This document shows positions 53,417-62,566 of a stretch of DNA of 64,000 nucleotides, piece after piece. Both the position numbers and the translations under genes were made by a program. The stretch comes from an uncultured Methanobrevibacter sp. (lineage in GTDB: Archaea > Methanobacteriota > Methanobacteria > Methanobacteriales > Methanobacteriaceae): positions 1-64,000 of the forward strand of contig NZ_CACYJE010000010.1 in assembly GCF_902774605.1 (NCBI RefSeq). The letters are read 5' to 3'. The stretch's first letter is position 1; each line of letters starts with the position of its first letter. The notes under the pieces are model-generated. The model did no database searches and was not told the origin of the DNA. It saw only the letters and a list, made by a program, of their open reading frames with translations.

Positions 53417-55312
53417 TTGATTTTTGTGAATATAGACGGCATTGCTAAATTTAGGAACTACTTATTGCCCCTGGCGGATTGTCTTTCAATCATACTGGGC
53501 TATTATTTCATATCAGTGCTCATTACAGACTCATTTTTAATGAACCCGACAAGCGTGGTGACCAGAAACGAGATACTGATAAGCATCATATTGTCAATAA
53601 TTGTTTTCCAAATTGTCTTCAGGATAACCAGAAGATACGCAAACATCATCCGTTATGAGACAAACCAGGATTACATCCTATACCTAATCCTATCCATCGT
53701 GTCCGCACTGATCGTTTCCCTCATTGAGGAGCTGGTGCTTCACATGGTCAATCCGTCAATCAAGCACAACCTGCTTGTGGGACTGATTATAGGTATCATA
53801 ATGATTGCCTATCGCCTAGTCATAAGATACGTCCTTTTGAAGGACGCTCAAAAAAAGACAATGGATAATGGCGACACCAAAAAGAAACTGCTGATTATAG
53901 GAGGGGGCTATTCCGCAAATGACATCATAAAGACATTGCATTCAACTTTGAAAAACAAGTATGAAATCATAGGAATCATTGACGACAACAAGAAGCGCAT
54001 AGGCTACTCCGTCGGCGGGGAAAGAATAATCGGTACCCGGAATGACATTGAACAGATCTGCAGGGAAGAGCACATTGATGAAATCTTTTTCACAATAGTC
54101 AATATCGACAACAAAAATAAAAAGGAGATTCTTGAAATCTGCAACAGGACAGGAGCCAAGGTCAAGGTTCTTCCAGGCCTAAGGGAAATCATAACCGAGG
54201 AAAACCTCTACCACAGCCTAAGGGACGTGAGCATCGAGGACCTTCTTGGAAGGGACCCGATACAATTGGACAACCACAACATCAAAAGCCTGCTCCAGGA
54301 CCATGTAGTGCTTGTCACAGGCGCCGGAGGGTCAATCGGTTCGGAACTGTGCCGCCAGATCATGCTGCACAACCCTAAGCAGCTCATATTGCTGGACAAT
54401 TATGAAAACAGCCTATATGACATTGAGCTGGAACTGAAGACCAATCATCCGAACAATGACATCCGCGCAGTCGTGGCCAACATCCGTGAAAGAGACAGGC
54501 TGGATGCGATTTTCGAGGAATTCGGACCTGAAATAGTGTTCCATGCCGCTGCGCATAAGCATGTTCCCTTAATGGAGAACAATCCTACCGAAGCGATAAA
54601 GAACAATGTTTTCGGAACATACAATCTTGTAAACTGCTCAGACAAGCATGAGGTAAAGCGTTTCATACTGATTTCAACAGACAAGGCAGTCAACCCTACC
54701 AACATCATGGGCGCCACCAAGAGACTGTGTGAAATGATAATACAGGCCAAGGACAAGGAAAGCGAAACAGAATACGTTGCAGTGCGTTTCGGAAATGTTT
54801 TAGGAAGCAACGGTTCAGTTGTGCCATTGTTCAAAAAGCAGATTGCCCATGGAGGGCCTGTGACAGTCACCCACAAGGAGATTACAAGATTCTTCATGAC
54901 CATTCCGGAAGCGGTGGCCCTTGTGCTTCAGGCAATAACCTATGCCGAAGGAGGGGAGATTTTCGTTCTCGACATGGGCGAGCCGGTCAAGATATACGAC
55001 CTTGCAAAAAGCCTCATCGAGCTTTCAGGATACACTCTTGGAGAGGATATGGAAATCGAGATTACCGGCATGAGGCCGGGAGAGAAGCTGTATGAGGAAA
55101 TCCTGATGAATGAGGAAAACCTTGAAGGAACCAAGCATGACAAGATTTACATCACACAATCCATGGATTTCACAATGAATGACATTGAAGAGAAGCTGGA
55201 CATGTTCAGGGACATCCTGGATGATGAGAACACCAGCAAAGAGCACATTAAGGAAACCATGAAGAAGTGTGTTCCTACTTATAAAGAACCAGAAGAAGTT
55301 AACGGAGAATAA
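53417..55312 (+). CDS. Nucleotide-sugar 4,6-dehydratase (CapD/PglF family)
   Basis: A 631-residue membrane-bound enzyme. Residues 1-145 have four or five helices. Residues 155-270 form a first Rossmann-like domain (LLIIGGGYSANDIIKTL), and residues 295-580 the short-chain dehydrogenase with LVTGAGGSIGSELCRQ, AAAHKHVPLME and STDKAVNPTNIMGATKR, in which Met replaces the usual Tyr before the Lys, as in PglF. It makes a 4-keto-6-deoxy UDP-sugar for surface glycans. The aminotransferase gene starts two bases after its stop. Confidence 0.9.
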   Translation: MIFVNIDGIAKFRNYLLPLADCLSIILGYYFISVLITDSFLMNPTSVVTRNEILISIILSIIVFQIVFRITRRYANIIRYETNQDYILYLILSIVSALIVSLIEELVLHMVNPSIKHNLLVGLIIGIIMIAYRLVIRYVLLKDAQKKTMDNGDTKKKLLIIGGGYSANDIIKTLHSTLKNKYEIIGIIDDNKKRIGYSVGGERIIGTRNDIEQICREEHIDEIFFTIVNIDNKNKKEILEICNRTGAKVKVLPGLREIITEENLYHSLRDVSIEDLLGRDPIQLDNHNIKSLLQDHVVLVTGAGGSIGSELCRQIMLHNPKQLILLDNYENSLYDIELELKTNHPNNDIRAVVANIRERDRLDAIFEEFGPEIVFHAAAHKHVPLMENNPTEAIKNNVFGTYNLVNCSDKHEVKRFILISTDKAVNPTNIMGATKRLCEMIIQAKDKESETEYVAVRFGNVLGSNGSVVPLFKKQIAHGGPVTVTHKEITRFFMTIPEAVALVLQAITYAEGGEIFVLDMGEPVKIYDLAKSLIELSGYTLGEDMEIEITGMRPGEKLYEEILMNEENLEGTKHDKIYITQSMDFTMNDIEEKLDMFRDILDDENTSKEHIKETMKKCVPTYKEPEEVNGE

Positions 55313-55314
55313 TA

Positions 55315-56517
55315 ATGATGAACATTCCATTTTCACCACCGGACATTACTGACGAGGAAATCGATGAGGTAATCGCCGCCTTGAAATCAGGCTGGATTAC
55401 CACAGGACCCAAGACCAAAGAATTTGAAAGGCAAATCACCGAGTACTGCGGCAGCGAAAGGACCGTCTGCTTGAGTGCAGCCACCACAGCATTGGAGATG
55501 ACCCTGCGGGTGCTTGGCATCGGCGAGGGCGATGAGGTGATCGTGCCTGCATACACCTACACTGCATCTTGCAGCGTAATATGCCATGTCGGGGCGACAC
55601 CGGTGATGGTGGACAGTCAGGTCGACCGTGAGGAAATGGACTATTCAAAGATGAGCGATGCAATAACCCCTAAGACAAAGGCCATCATACCTGTCGACAT
55701 AGCGGGAATCCTATGTGACTACGATAAGATTTATGAGGTAATTGAATCCAAGAGGGACATGTTCAGCCCAAGCAATGAATTGCAGGAGGCATTCGGCAGG
55801 ATAATTATCGTGAATGACTGTGCCCATGGTTTCGGAGCGGTTCAAAACGGCAAGCGTGCCGGAAACATTGCGGATTTCAGCTGTTTCTCATTCCATGCAG
55901 TGAAAAACCTGACCACCGCCGAAGGGGGAGCGGTTACCTGGAAGCATCATGACAGCCTTGACAGCGATGCGCTCTACAAGAAGTATCAGATATACTCACT
56001 TCACGGACAGACCAAAGACGCCCTTGAAAAGACCCAGAAGGGGTCATGGGAATATGACATTCTTCTTCCGGCATACAAGTGCAACATGACTGACGTTCAG
56101 GCAGGAATAGGCCTTGGACAATTGAAGAGATACGATTCACTACTCAAAAGAAGGCATGAGATTGCAAGAAGGTACGATGAAGGATTCGAGGGAACAAGAG
56201 TCATCACTCCAAGGCATGTCACCGACAACTCAAAGTCTTCAGGACACCTGTACCTTGCCCGTCTCGACGGCTTGAGCCTTGATGAGAGAAATGAAGTCAT
56301 CGTTAAAATGGAGGAAGCCGGAATCAGCACAAACGTGCATTACAAACCACTGCCATTACTGACAGCATATAAGAATTTAGGATTCGACATTGCTGATTAT
56401 CCTAACGCTTACCACCTGTTTGAAAATGAGATTAGCCTTCCGATATACTCCACCTTAACCGATGAGGAAGTAGATTATATTATTGAAAATTTATTGGATA
56501 TCTTAAAGGAATATTAA
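55315..56517 (+). CDS. DegT/DnrJ/EryC1-family sugar aminotransferase
   Basis: A 400-residue PLP enzyme: LKSGWITTGPKTKEFE, SAATTALEMTLRVLGIGEGDEVIVP, NDCAHGFGA, and SFHAVKNLTTAEGGAV with the Lys that binds PLP. It converts the 4-keto sugar made by the preceding dehydratase to a 4-amino sugar, as the PglF/PglE pair does. There is no third enzyme (acetyltransferase) next to it. The pair probably supplies an amino-deoxy sugar for the surface glycans or the cell wall. Confidence 0.9.
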   Translation: MMNIPFSPPDITDEEIDEVIAALKSGWITTGPKTKEFERQITEYCGSERTVCLSAATTALEMTLRVLGIGEGDEVIVPAYTYTASCSVICHVGATPVMVDSQVDREEMDYSKMSDAITPKTKAIIPVDIAGILCDYDKIYEVIESKRDMFSPSNELQEAFGRIIIVNDCAHGFGAVQNGKRAGNIADFSCFSFHAVKNLTTAEGGAVTWKHHDSLDSDALYKKYQIYSLHGQTKDALEKTQKGSWEYDILLPAYKCNMTDVQAGIGLGQLKRYDSLLKRRHEIARRYDEGFEGTRVITPRHVTDNSKSSGHLYLARLDGLSLDERNEVIVKMEEAGISTNVHYKPLPLLTAYKNLGFDIADYPNAYHLFENEISLPIYSTLTDEEVDYIIENLLDILKEY

Positions 56518-56616
56518 AATCGTCATATATTTATATAAAAAAATAGATATCTAATATCAATTTTATTTTTATATACATTAGATTAGATTAAACTATTAAT
56601 TTTTAGGGGAAATTAA

Positions 56617-57282
56617 ATGATAAATAATCCATTGGTAAAGAAATCATTATCACAAATAATTGAAAAAGAACATGAAGACAATCTTAAGAAAAGATTTAAA
56701 GAATATTATCCTGGTGAAGAAACCCCTGAAGGAATTGACCATCTCATAAGAGCTTTAGGATTGCCTGCTGAAGACATTCAATTTATTGCTAATGATATTA
56801 AAGAAACTGTGGAAAAAACAATCATTCCAATCATTAAAGCATTAAGGGATGGAATTGAAACCGATGAGGAAATAGCCAATAAAACTGGAATAAAATTGAA
56901 TATCGTGAGAAAAATACTGTACAAGCTTTATGATTTGAAAATTGCCAATTATAAAAGAAGCAAAGATCCTGAAACTCAATGGTTCACATACTCATGGAAA
57001 TTCGAAGAGGCTGAACTGATCAATAAGATAAACGAGGAATGCGAAGGAGAACTGTCTGAATTGAGAGAGCAGTTAGCCAATGAGGAGAACAACATGTTCT
57101 TCATATGTCCGCAAGGCCATGTCAGATACAATTTTGATGAAGCATCCGACGAGGAATTTCTATGCGTTTGCGGTGAGGAATTGGAATTCCAAGACAATTC
57201 CGATATAATCAAGCAAATCAATGAACGCATCGAATTAATTGAAAGTGATTTGAATTCATTTAATGAGACAATTAACAAATAG
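56617..57282 (+). CDS. tfe: Transcription initiation factor E alpha (TFE)
   Basis: A 221-residue protein. Residues 70-135 are the winged helix (KTIIPIIKALRDGIETDEEIANKTGIKLNIVRKILYKLYDLKIANYKRSKDPET), preceded by about 65 extra residues. The zinc ribbon is altered: its first knuckle reads FICPQGHVRY and its second FLCVCGEEL, so the ligands would be Cys-x3-His and Cys-x-Cys instead of two Cys-x2-Cys. A coiled C-terminus follows. TFE stabilises the open promoter complex with TBP and TFB. Confidence 0.9.
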   Translation: MINNPLVKKSLSQIIEKEHEDNLKKRFKEYYPGEETPEGIDHLIRALGLPAEDIQFIANDIKETVEKTIIPIIKALRDGIETDEEIANKTGIKLNIVRKILYKLYDLKIANYKRSKDPETQWFTYSWKFEEAELINKINEECEGELSELREQLANEENNMFFICPQGHVRYNFDEASDEEFLCVCGEELEFQDNSDIIKQINERIELIESDLNSFNETINK

Positions 57283-57288
57283 ATTAAA

Positions 57289-57780
57289 ATGGAAATAGAA
57301 TTACTTGAAAAGGAGCACACTCCAGATAATGTCATTGAGCATTGCAAAGCCGTTTACAGAAAAGCTATGAAGATAGCAGCTAATTTTGATAATGTGGATG
57401 AAGACCTTATCCGCAAGGGCGCCCTATTGCATGATATTGGAAGGTCCAGAACCCATGGAATAACCCATGCGGTCGAAGGAGTCAAGATTGCAGAGAAATA
57501 TGGATATTCAGATGATGTCCTGCATATCATTGAAAGGCATATCGGCGCCGGAATAACCGAGGAGGAGGCCATTAAGCTTGGCCTTCCGGAAAAGTCATAT
57601 GTCCCCGTGACACTTGAAGAGAAAATCGTTGCCCATGCAGACAATCTGGTGAGCGGAAGCGATGAAGTCGACATTGATTTCGTGATTGCCAAATGGCAGC
57701 GCACAATAGAGGACAGTGATGATAATATTGAAAGATTAATTAAGCTTGACAATGAGTTGATCAAGGCCTTTGAGGAATAG
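57289..57780 (+). CDS. HD-domain phosphohydrolase (HDIG type)
   Basis: A 163-residue protein with the HD motif (KGALLHDIGRSRTHGITHAVEGVKIAEKYG), a conserved H in IIERHIGAG, and D in AHADNLVSGSDEVD. It matches the archaeal TIGR00295-type family. It probably hydrolyses a nucleotide or cyclic compound. It begins six bases after tfe, and the next gene starts two bases after it, so the three share an operon. Confidence 0.87.
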   Translation: MEIELLEKEHTPDNVIEHCKAVYRKAMKIAANFDNVDEDLIRKGALLHDIGRSRTHGITHAVEGVKIAEKYGYSDDVLHIIERHIGAGITEEEAIKLGLPEKSYVPVTLEEKIVAHADNLVSGSDEVDIDFVIAKWQRTIEDSDDNIERLIKLDNELIKAFEE

Positions 57781-57782
57781 TT

Positions 57783-58694
57783 ATGAAAGTAATATGTTCA
57801 AGTGAAGAGTCCCTCTACCGTCCGGAAGCCGTGAGGTGGAGGCATAGAATGGAAATGATGGAGCCGCTGGGCGAAACTGTAGTGTTATTGCCATGCAGCA
57901 TGAAGAAGCCTTATTCTAATTCCAAGTCCCATCAGAAGTTTAGGAAATTGACAAGGTCTTATCAGGAGCTTATTGTAACATCCCCCTTTGGGATCTGTCC
58001 AAGGGAGCTTGAAAACACTTTCCCTATACAGTCATATGACGTGAGCACCACAGGCTCATGGTCCAGCGACGAGGTTGAGGAAAGCGGAAGGCTGATAGCC
58101 AAGTACTGTGAAGGCAAGAGAGTTGTGGCGAATCTTGCCGGAGGATATCTGGAATCATGTGAAGCCTATCTTGACGATTTCGTTAATGTCTGTGTGGATG
58201 AGCGTCCGACTTCACCGGATTCATTGTATAATTTGAGAATGGAATTAAAAAATCATAAGAGAGTCAACAGGCGCGATAAGACTTTGCATGAGCTCAAGTC
58301 AATTGCCAAGTACCAGTTCGGTGAAAAGGGCGAAGGGTTCATTCCCGATAATGTCAAAACCAAGGGAATGTATCATAAGCGCATACTGTCCAATGGTAAG
58401 CAGTTGGCGTTATTGAATAAAGATTATGGATTATATAGGTTGAACTTGCCTGGAGGTGAAATCCTGAAGGATTTGGACATTCATGTTGTCAACATTGATT
58501 TTGACCTTGAAACCAATACGGTTTTCGCTCCGGGAGTTGAAAAGGCAGACCATGACATTATTCCAAACGATGAGGTTGTCATTGTTAGAAATGACACTGC
58601 TGTAGGTGTTGGAAAGGCAGTGATGACCGGTCGTGAGATGGAGGAATGCCGCAATGGTATTGCCGTTAAACTTAAGCATCGCTTGAAAAAATAA
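57783..58694 (+). CDS. Archaeosine synthase-related protein (DUF5591 + PUA)
   Basis: A 303-residue protein. The N-terminal half has VVLLPCSMKKPYSNSKSHQKF and TSPFGICPRELENTFP, typical of the ArcS core domain (DUF5591). The C-terminal 80 residues are a PUA RNA-binding domain (VFAPGVEKADHDIIPNDEVVIV, GVGKAVMTGREM). It lacks the TGT-like N-terminal domain of full-length ArcS. It could act with a separate transglycosylase subunit to make archaeosine at position 15 of tRNA; that is inference. Confidence 0.78.
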   Translation: MKVICSSEESLYRPEAVRWRHRMEMMEPLGETVVLLPCSMKKPYSNSKSHQKFRKLTRSYQELIVTSPFGICPRELENTFPIQSYDVSTTGSWSSDEVEESGRLIAKYCEGKRVVANLAGGYLESCEAYLDDFVNVCVDERPTSPDSLYNLRMELKNHKRVNRRDKTLHELKSIAKYQFGEKGEGFIPDNVKTKGMYHKRILSNGKQLALLNKDYGLYRLNLPGGEILKDLDIHVVNIDFDLETNTVFAPGVEKADHDIIPNDEVVIVRNDTAVGVGKAVMTGREMEECRNGIAVKLKHRLKK

Positions 58695-58754
58695 CAATGT
58701 TTATAAATACCGTTGTTAATATTAATAAATACATAAATTTAGAGGAGACAAAAA

Positions 58755-59039
58755 ATGTCAGAAGAATTAGTAAACGAAATTAAAGACGCACTAACCCCTA
58801 TTAACGACCCTCACATGGGAATCAGTATTGTAGAAATGGGCATTGTCCAAAACATCACTGTTGATGGTGATCAAGCTGAAGTTACCCTTAAACCAACCAA
58901 TCCTGGTTGTATGAGTATCACCCGTATTGCGGCTGATGCTAAAATCAGGGCTGAAGGCGTTGAAGGTATCGACACTGCAAAGATTATCGTTGAAGGTCAT
59001 GCTATGGCTGACTCCATTAACGAAATGATTAACAGATAA
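58755..59039 (+). CDS. MIP18/DUF59-family Fe-S assembly protein
   Basis: A 94-residue protein: EIKDALTPINDPHMGISIVEMGIV and VTLKPTNPGCMSITRIAADAK, with the single conserved Cys of the family (in NPGCMS). Members help assemble or deliver iron-sulfur clusters. The ribosome-binding site GAGGAG precedes the ATG. It is a single gene with its own TATA box. Confidence 0.9.
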   Translation: MSEELVNEIKDALTPINDPHMGISIVEMGIVQNITVDGDQAEVTLKPTNPGCMSITRIAADAKIRAEGVEGIDTAKIIVEGHAMADSINEMINR

Positions 59040-59077
59040 ATTTTCAAATTTTATTCAAAAATCCATATATGACCGAA

Positions 59078-59129
59078 ACATTTATATATGGATAATGAGA
59101 TAAGTATAAGTGTTGACAGTTAACTGTCA
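59078..59129 (+). promoter_or_regulatory. tRNA-Ile promoter with palindromic leader
   Basis: ATTTATATATGG (about 59078-59090) is a TATA box. The transcript should start near 59105-59110. A perfect 16-bp palindrome TGACAGTTAACTGTCA then lies at 59114-59129, inside the leader and 13 bases before the mature tRNA. Confidence 0.6.
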
Positions 59130-59142
59130 CACAATATTTATA

Positions 59143-59216
59143 GGCTAGTGGCACAGCTTGGTTAGCGCGCTCGGCTGATAACCGGGAGGTCATGGGTTCG
59201 AATCCCATCTAGCCTA
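59143..59216 (+). tRNA. tRNA-Ile (GAU)
   Basis: A 74-base cloverleaf: acceptor GGCTAGT/AT(C)TAGCC with A as discriminator, D arm GCACAGCTTGGTTAGCGC, anticodon stem-loop CTCGG-CTGATAA-CCGGG with the anticodon GAT, variable loop AGGTC, and T arm ATGGG-TTCGAAT-CCCAT. No intron. The 3' CCA is not encoded. Confidence 0.95.
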
Positions 59217-59334
59217 CTTCTAACTATTTTTACTGATATTTTCATTTTACATGACAACTTTTTCTACATTTTTCCACAATAAATAAATATTACATTCTAC
59301 AAATAGTTACTTGAATGTACAAAAAGTTGGAATG

Positions 59335-59847
59335 ATGATTAAAATGTGGGAAAAGATTAATGAGAAATTCAAGAAATACCCTGCAAGAATGAGAGTTGCA
59401 GAAAAGATGATTGAGCTTGGACTGTCAATAAACGAAGACGGTAAAATCTACTGTGGAAACCTTAAAATCAGCGACAAGGCACTGGCAACAGCTGCAAGCG
59501 TGGACAGGCGTGCCATAAAATCAACAATCGAAATCATCAGTGAAGATGAAGAATTATACAACCTATTCAGCAACATAATACCTGCAGGAACACTTCTTAA
59601 AAACATCGCCAAGGACCTTGACCTCGGAGTCATCGAAATAGAAGTGGGATCCGAAAGCGAAGGGATTCTTGCAAGCACCACAAACCTGATTACAAAAAAA
59701 GGAATCGGCATAAGGCAGGCTTATGCTGAAGACACTGAACTGCAACAAAGTCCAATATTGACAATAATAACTGAAGGGCCCGTTAAGGGCGACTTGATAA
59801 ATGAGTTTTTAAAAATAAAAGGAGTGACAAGAGTATCAATTTATTGA
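59335..59847 (+). CDS. ACT-domain regulator of amino acid metabolism
   Basis: A 170-residue protein: [28 protein letters not shown] and a small HTH-like part ([25 protein letters not shown]), then an ACT domain ([33 protein letters not shown]). It matches a euryarchaeal family of putative regulators sensing an amino acid. The start at ATG 59335 is a choice among several in-frame ATGs (59311, 59344). Its end overlaps hypC, which runs the other way, by 12 bases. Confidence 0.85.
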   Translation: MIKMWEKINEKFKKYPARMRVAEKMIELGLSINEDGKIYCGNLKISDKALATAASVDRRAIKSTIEIISEDEELYNLFSNIIPAGTLLKNIAKDLDLGVIEIEVGSESEGILASTTNLITKKGIGIRQAYAEDTELQQSPILTIITEGPVKGDLINEFLKIKGVTRVSIY

Positions 59848-60117
59848 ATCGTAGAATTCTTGTCTTGCTTTTTCCATTTCCCTATCTTCTTCTTCAAGAG
59901 ATTCTAAAAGTTCTTCCCAAGCTTCTAAAGATTCTTTAGCAGCTTCTTCGGATAATTTTTCAATAGCGTAGCCGGCATGGATTAAAACATAATCCCCAAC
60001 TTCAACTTCCGGCAAAAGATCTATTTTTGCATGTTGTCTTGCTCCACCAAAATCGGCAATCAACAAATTATCTTCTCTATCGATTTCAATAACATGAGCA
60101 GGTGCTGCTATACACAT
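59836..60117 (-). CDS. hypC: Hydrogenase maturation chaperone HypC
   Basis: A 93-residue protein that begins [13 protein letters not shown], with the essential second-position Cys, and continues [35 protein letters not shown], the OB-fold core of HypC. It carries the Fe(CN)2CO unit for NiFe hydrogenases, on which methanogens depend. The C-terminal acidic helix is longer than usual (about 25 residues). Confidence 0.95.
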   Translation of the reverse strand: MCIAAPAHVIEIDREDNLLIADFGGARQHAKIDLLPEVEVGDYVLIHAGYAIEKLSEEAAKESLEAWEELLESLEEEDREMEKARQEFYDSIN

Positions 60118-60199
60118 AACTATTCATCTCCAAAATTTAATATATAATTAATATTAAATGTTAGTATTATATAAAACTATCTAAACGGGAGAAAATTAA

Positions 60200-61501
60200 A
60201 TGAAAAACATTGTTATCGGATCAGGCCCCGCAGGAAGGTTAGGGTCACTGGAGCTTGGAAAACTAGGAGAAGACGTCACTTTAATTGAAAAGAAACATAT
60301 CGCAGGAACCTGCCTTAATGAAGGATGCATGGTCGTTTGCGCATTGACCGACATCACAAAGTTCATCGACGAAAACAACAGGTTCAACAAGTACGGATTC
60401 CTGAAAAGCCAACTTGACATATCATATGAAAAGATTGTCGCTAAAATCACAGAAACACAGGAAATGCTCAGAAAGCTGAACCAGATGGAAAACGAAAGCG
60501 TTGGAAACACAGTTATTTACGGTGAGGCAAGCATTGAAGACGGAGAGGTGATCGTCAACAATGAAAGCTTCGAGTGGGACAATCTGATGATTGCCACCGG
60601 TGCAAGGCCTTTCATTCCCGAAGTCAAGGGAAAAGAGTTTGGACTCACCAACAAGGACATCCTGAAGCTCGATGATGTTCCTGAAAAGTTAAACATCATT
60701 GGGGGCGGAATCATTGCATGCGAAATCGCAAACATATACTCCACTCTTGGAAGCGAAGTCAACGTGCTTGCAAGAAGCGCATTTCTAAAGGAGTTGAGCC
60801 CTGAAACAAAAAGATACGTTTTAGAAAAGCTTATGCCTGACGTCAACATAATGGAAAACACAAATGTTGCCGAAGTATTTAAAGACAAGGTCCTGACTGC
60901 CGACAATCAGGAACTGGAGGGAATTCCATTCTTTGCAACAGGAAGAACACCCAACAGTGAAATAGCCGAAGGCTTTGTTGAGCTCAACCCTGACAGGACC
61001 ATCAAAGTAAATGAGATGATGCAAACTAATGTTGACAATGTATATGCAGCAGGTGATGTTACCGGAGGATATCAACTGACTCCAGTAGCTAGAAAGGAGG
61101 GCATCACAGCAGCAAGGAATATGGCAAACTATGCAAATAAAATAAGCTACAGTTGCATTCCTCAAACATTGAGTTTGAACACTGAAGTGAGCTTTGTGAA
61201 AAATGAAAAAATTGACCTTGAGGATGATGAAAAATCAACAATAGCAATACCTGGAATCGCAGGCCCAGGCGCATTCTGGAAAATACTTGAGGGAAACACC
61301 GGCTATACAGAAATAGACTTTGATGAGAAAAACAATAAGATAGCTAAAATCAACTCAATATCCCCATCATCAACAAGCGACGTGGCATACCTATCATACC
61401 TGATGAGAATGGATTATGACCTCGACGACTATGGGGAATTTTTAGAGATTCACCCGTCAACCGACACAAACTATAAAATAATCAAAAATCTGTGGTTATA
61501 G
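60200..61501 (+). CDS. FAD-dependent pyridine nucleotide-disulfide oxidoreductase
   Basis: A 433-residue protein of the dihydrolipoamide dehydrogenase-like family. It starts with GSGPAGRLGSLELGKLGE (FAD), then GTCLNEGCMVVCALTD with the redox Cys pair (Cys38 and Cys43), NAD site IIGGGIIACEIANIYSTLGSEV, FAD site NVYAAGDVTGG, and a C-terminal LEIHPSTD in place of the usual HAHPTLSE. Unusually the second Cys is followed by MVVC, giving a third Cys. No 2-oxoacid dehydrogenase genes are nearby, so the substrate is unknown. Confidence 0.85.
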   Translation: MKNIVIGSGPAGRLGSLELGKLGEDVTLIEKKHIAGTCLNEGCMVVCALTDITKFIDENNRFNKYGFLKSQLDISYEKIVAKITETQEMLRKLNQMENESVGNTVIYGEASIEDGEVIVNNESFEWDNLMIATGARPFIPEVKGKEFGLTNKDILKLDDVPEKLNIIGGGIIACEIANIYSTLGSEVNVLARSAFLKELSPETKRYVLEKLMPDVNIMENTNVAEVFKDKVLTADNQELEGIPFFATGRTPNSEIAEGFVELNPDRTIKVNEMMQTNVDNVYAAGDVTGGYQLTPVARKEGITAARNMANYANKISYSCIPQTLSLNTEVSFVKNEKIDLEDDEKSTIAIPGIAGPGAFWKILEGNTGYTEIDFDEKNNKIAKINSISPSSTSDVAYLSYLMRMDYDLDDYGEFLEIHPSTDTNYKIIKNLWL

Positions 61502-61507
61502 CAACCA

Positions 61508-62560
61508 CTACCTATTTACTTTTTTTAAAATATCCACTGCCAAATCATCGGCGGCATCCATGCACTGCTGACCATAAACCAATGCCTTTTGCCTCATAGG
61601 CTCATAGTTCCTGAATGCCTCGTCAATGCTTTCGCAAACATCCTCGACTGTGGATTCGATCATTGCACCCTTGAACACTCCAGCCATGTTCTGGTACCTT
61701 CCCCATTTCACACGGGCAAGAGCAACAATAGGCTTGCCGTTTGTGAACGCCTCCTCCAGTGACACGCCGTCATCGGTGAGCACTGTAAGGTCTGCGAACT
61801 TGAAGAGGTGATTGATCCAATCGATATAACCGGCATATATGATTTTGTTTTCATCTATCAAATCATAATACTCATCCTTTAAGGGCAATCCGACCATGAC
61901 GAGATTGTACTCGTCGGTCTTGTCGGCGACTATGTTTATTGCGTCAATCATTCCCTTGAAGATTGATGAACCGGATGAGAACACTATGGTCTTTTTGTTT
62001 TCATCGAAATTAGGATACTCCTTCAACTTCTGAAGCGCAACGCTCTCATCGCCGTCACCCATATTGTCCGCCAATGGGTAGAATAGTTTGGATGTGTTTT
62101 TAGGCAATTGCTCCCATCTGAACATGTTCAGCTCGGGCAGTATGTAGCACTGGTTGAACTTAGGGCACACCTTGGAGTCAAGGGGTGTTGATATCAGTGA
62201 GAATGTGGGTTTTCTTGCAACCTTTCCGCCCAGGGAGGCCACGATTGCACCGCCGCCCAATACTCCAACTACAAAGTCCACTTTCAATTTCTTGATTAGG
62301 CTTCTTGCCTTGAATGTGGCGGTCAACAGCTTGACACCGCCTTTCAGTGCTGACAGTTTGGTTGCGGAGTGTCCTCCTGCATGAGGGACTGATATCTTAT
62401 GCCACTTGTATCCGTGCTTTTCAAATAGTGTTCCGTGAGCGGATGCGTCGAGTGCCACTTCGCATTGAACTCCCTTTTTCTCAAGTCCCTTCATTGCGTT
62501 GAGTGCAGTCATTGCGTCTCCGCCAAGTCCTCTTCCTGTTACGATAAATAAGCATTTCAT
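61508..62560 (-). CDS. MurG-like glycosyltransferase (pseudomurein pathway)
   Basis: A 350-residue GT-B fold enzyme of the GT28 type: GRGLGGDAMTALNAMKGLEKKG near the N-terminus, VGVLGGGAIVASLGGKVARKPT, VFSSGSSIFKGMIDAIN, and VSLEEAFTNGKPIVAL in the UDP-sugar site. In methanogens with pseudomurein a MurG relative adds the second sugar to the lipid-linked precursor. It starts six bases after the MraY-like gene, so they share an operon. Confidence 0.85.
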   Translation of the reverse strand: MKCLFIVTGRGLGGDAMTALNAMKGLEKKGVQCEVALDASAHGTLFEKHGYKWHKISVPHAGGHSATKLSALKGGVKLLTATFKARSLIKKLKVDFVVGVLGGGAIVASLGGKVARKPTFSLISTPLDSKVCPKFNQCYILPELNMFRWEQLPKNTSKLFYPLADNMGDGDESVALQKLKEYPNFDENKKTIVFSSGSSIFKGMIDAINIVADKTDEYNLVMVGLPLKDEYYDLIDENKIIYAGYIDWINHLFKFADLTVLTDDGVSLEEAFTNGKPIVALARVKWGRYQNMAGVFKGAMIESTVEDVCESIDEAFRNYEPMRQKALVYGQQCMDAADDLAVDILKKVNR

Positions 62561-62566
62561 AAAGTA

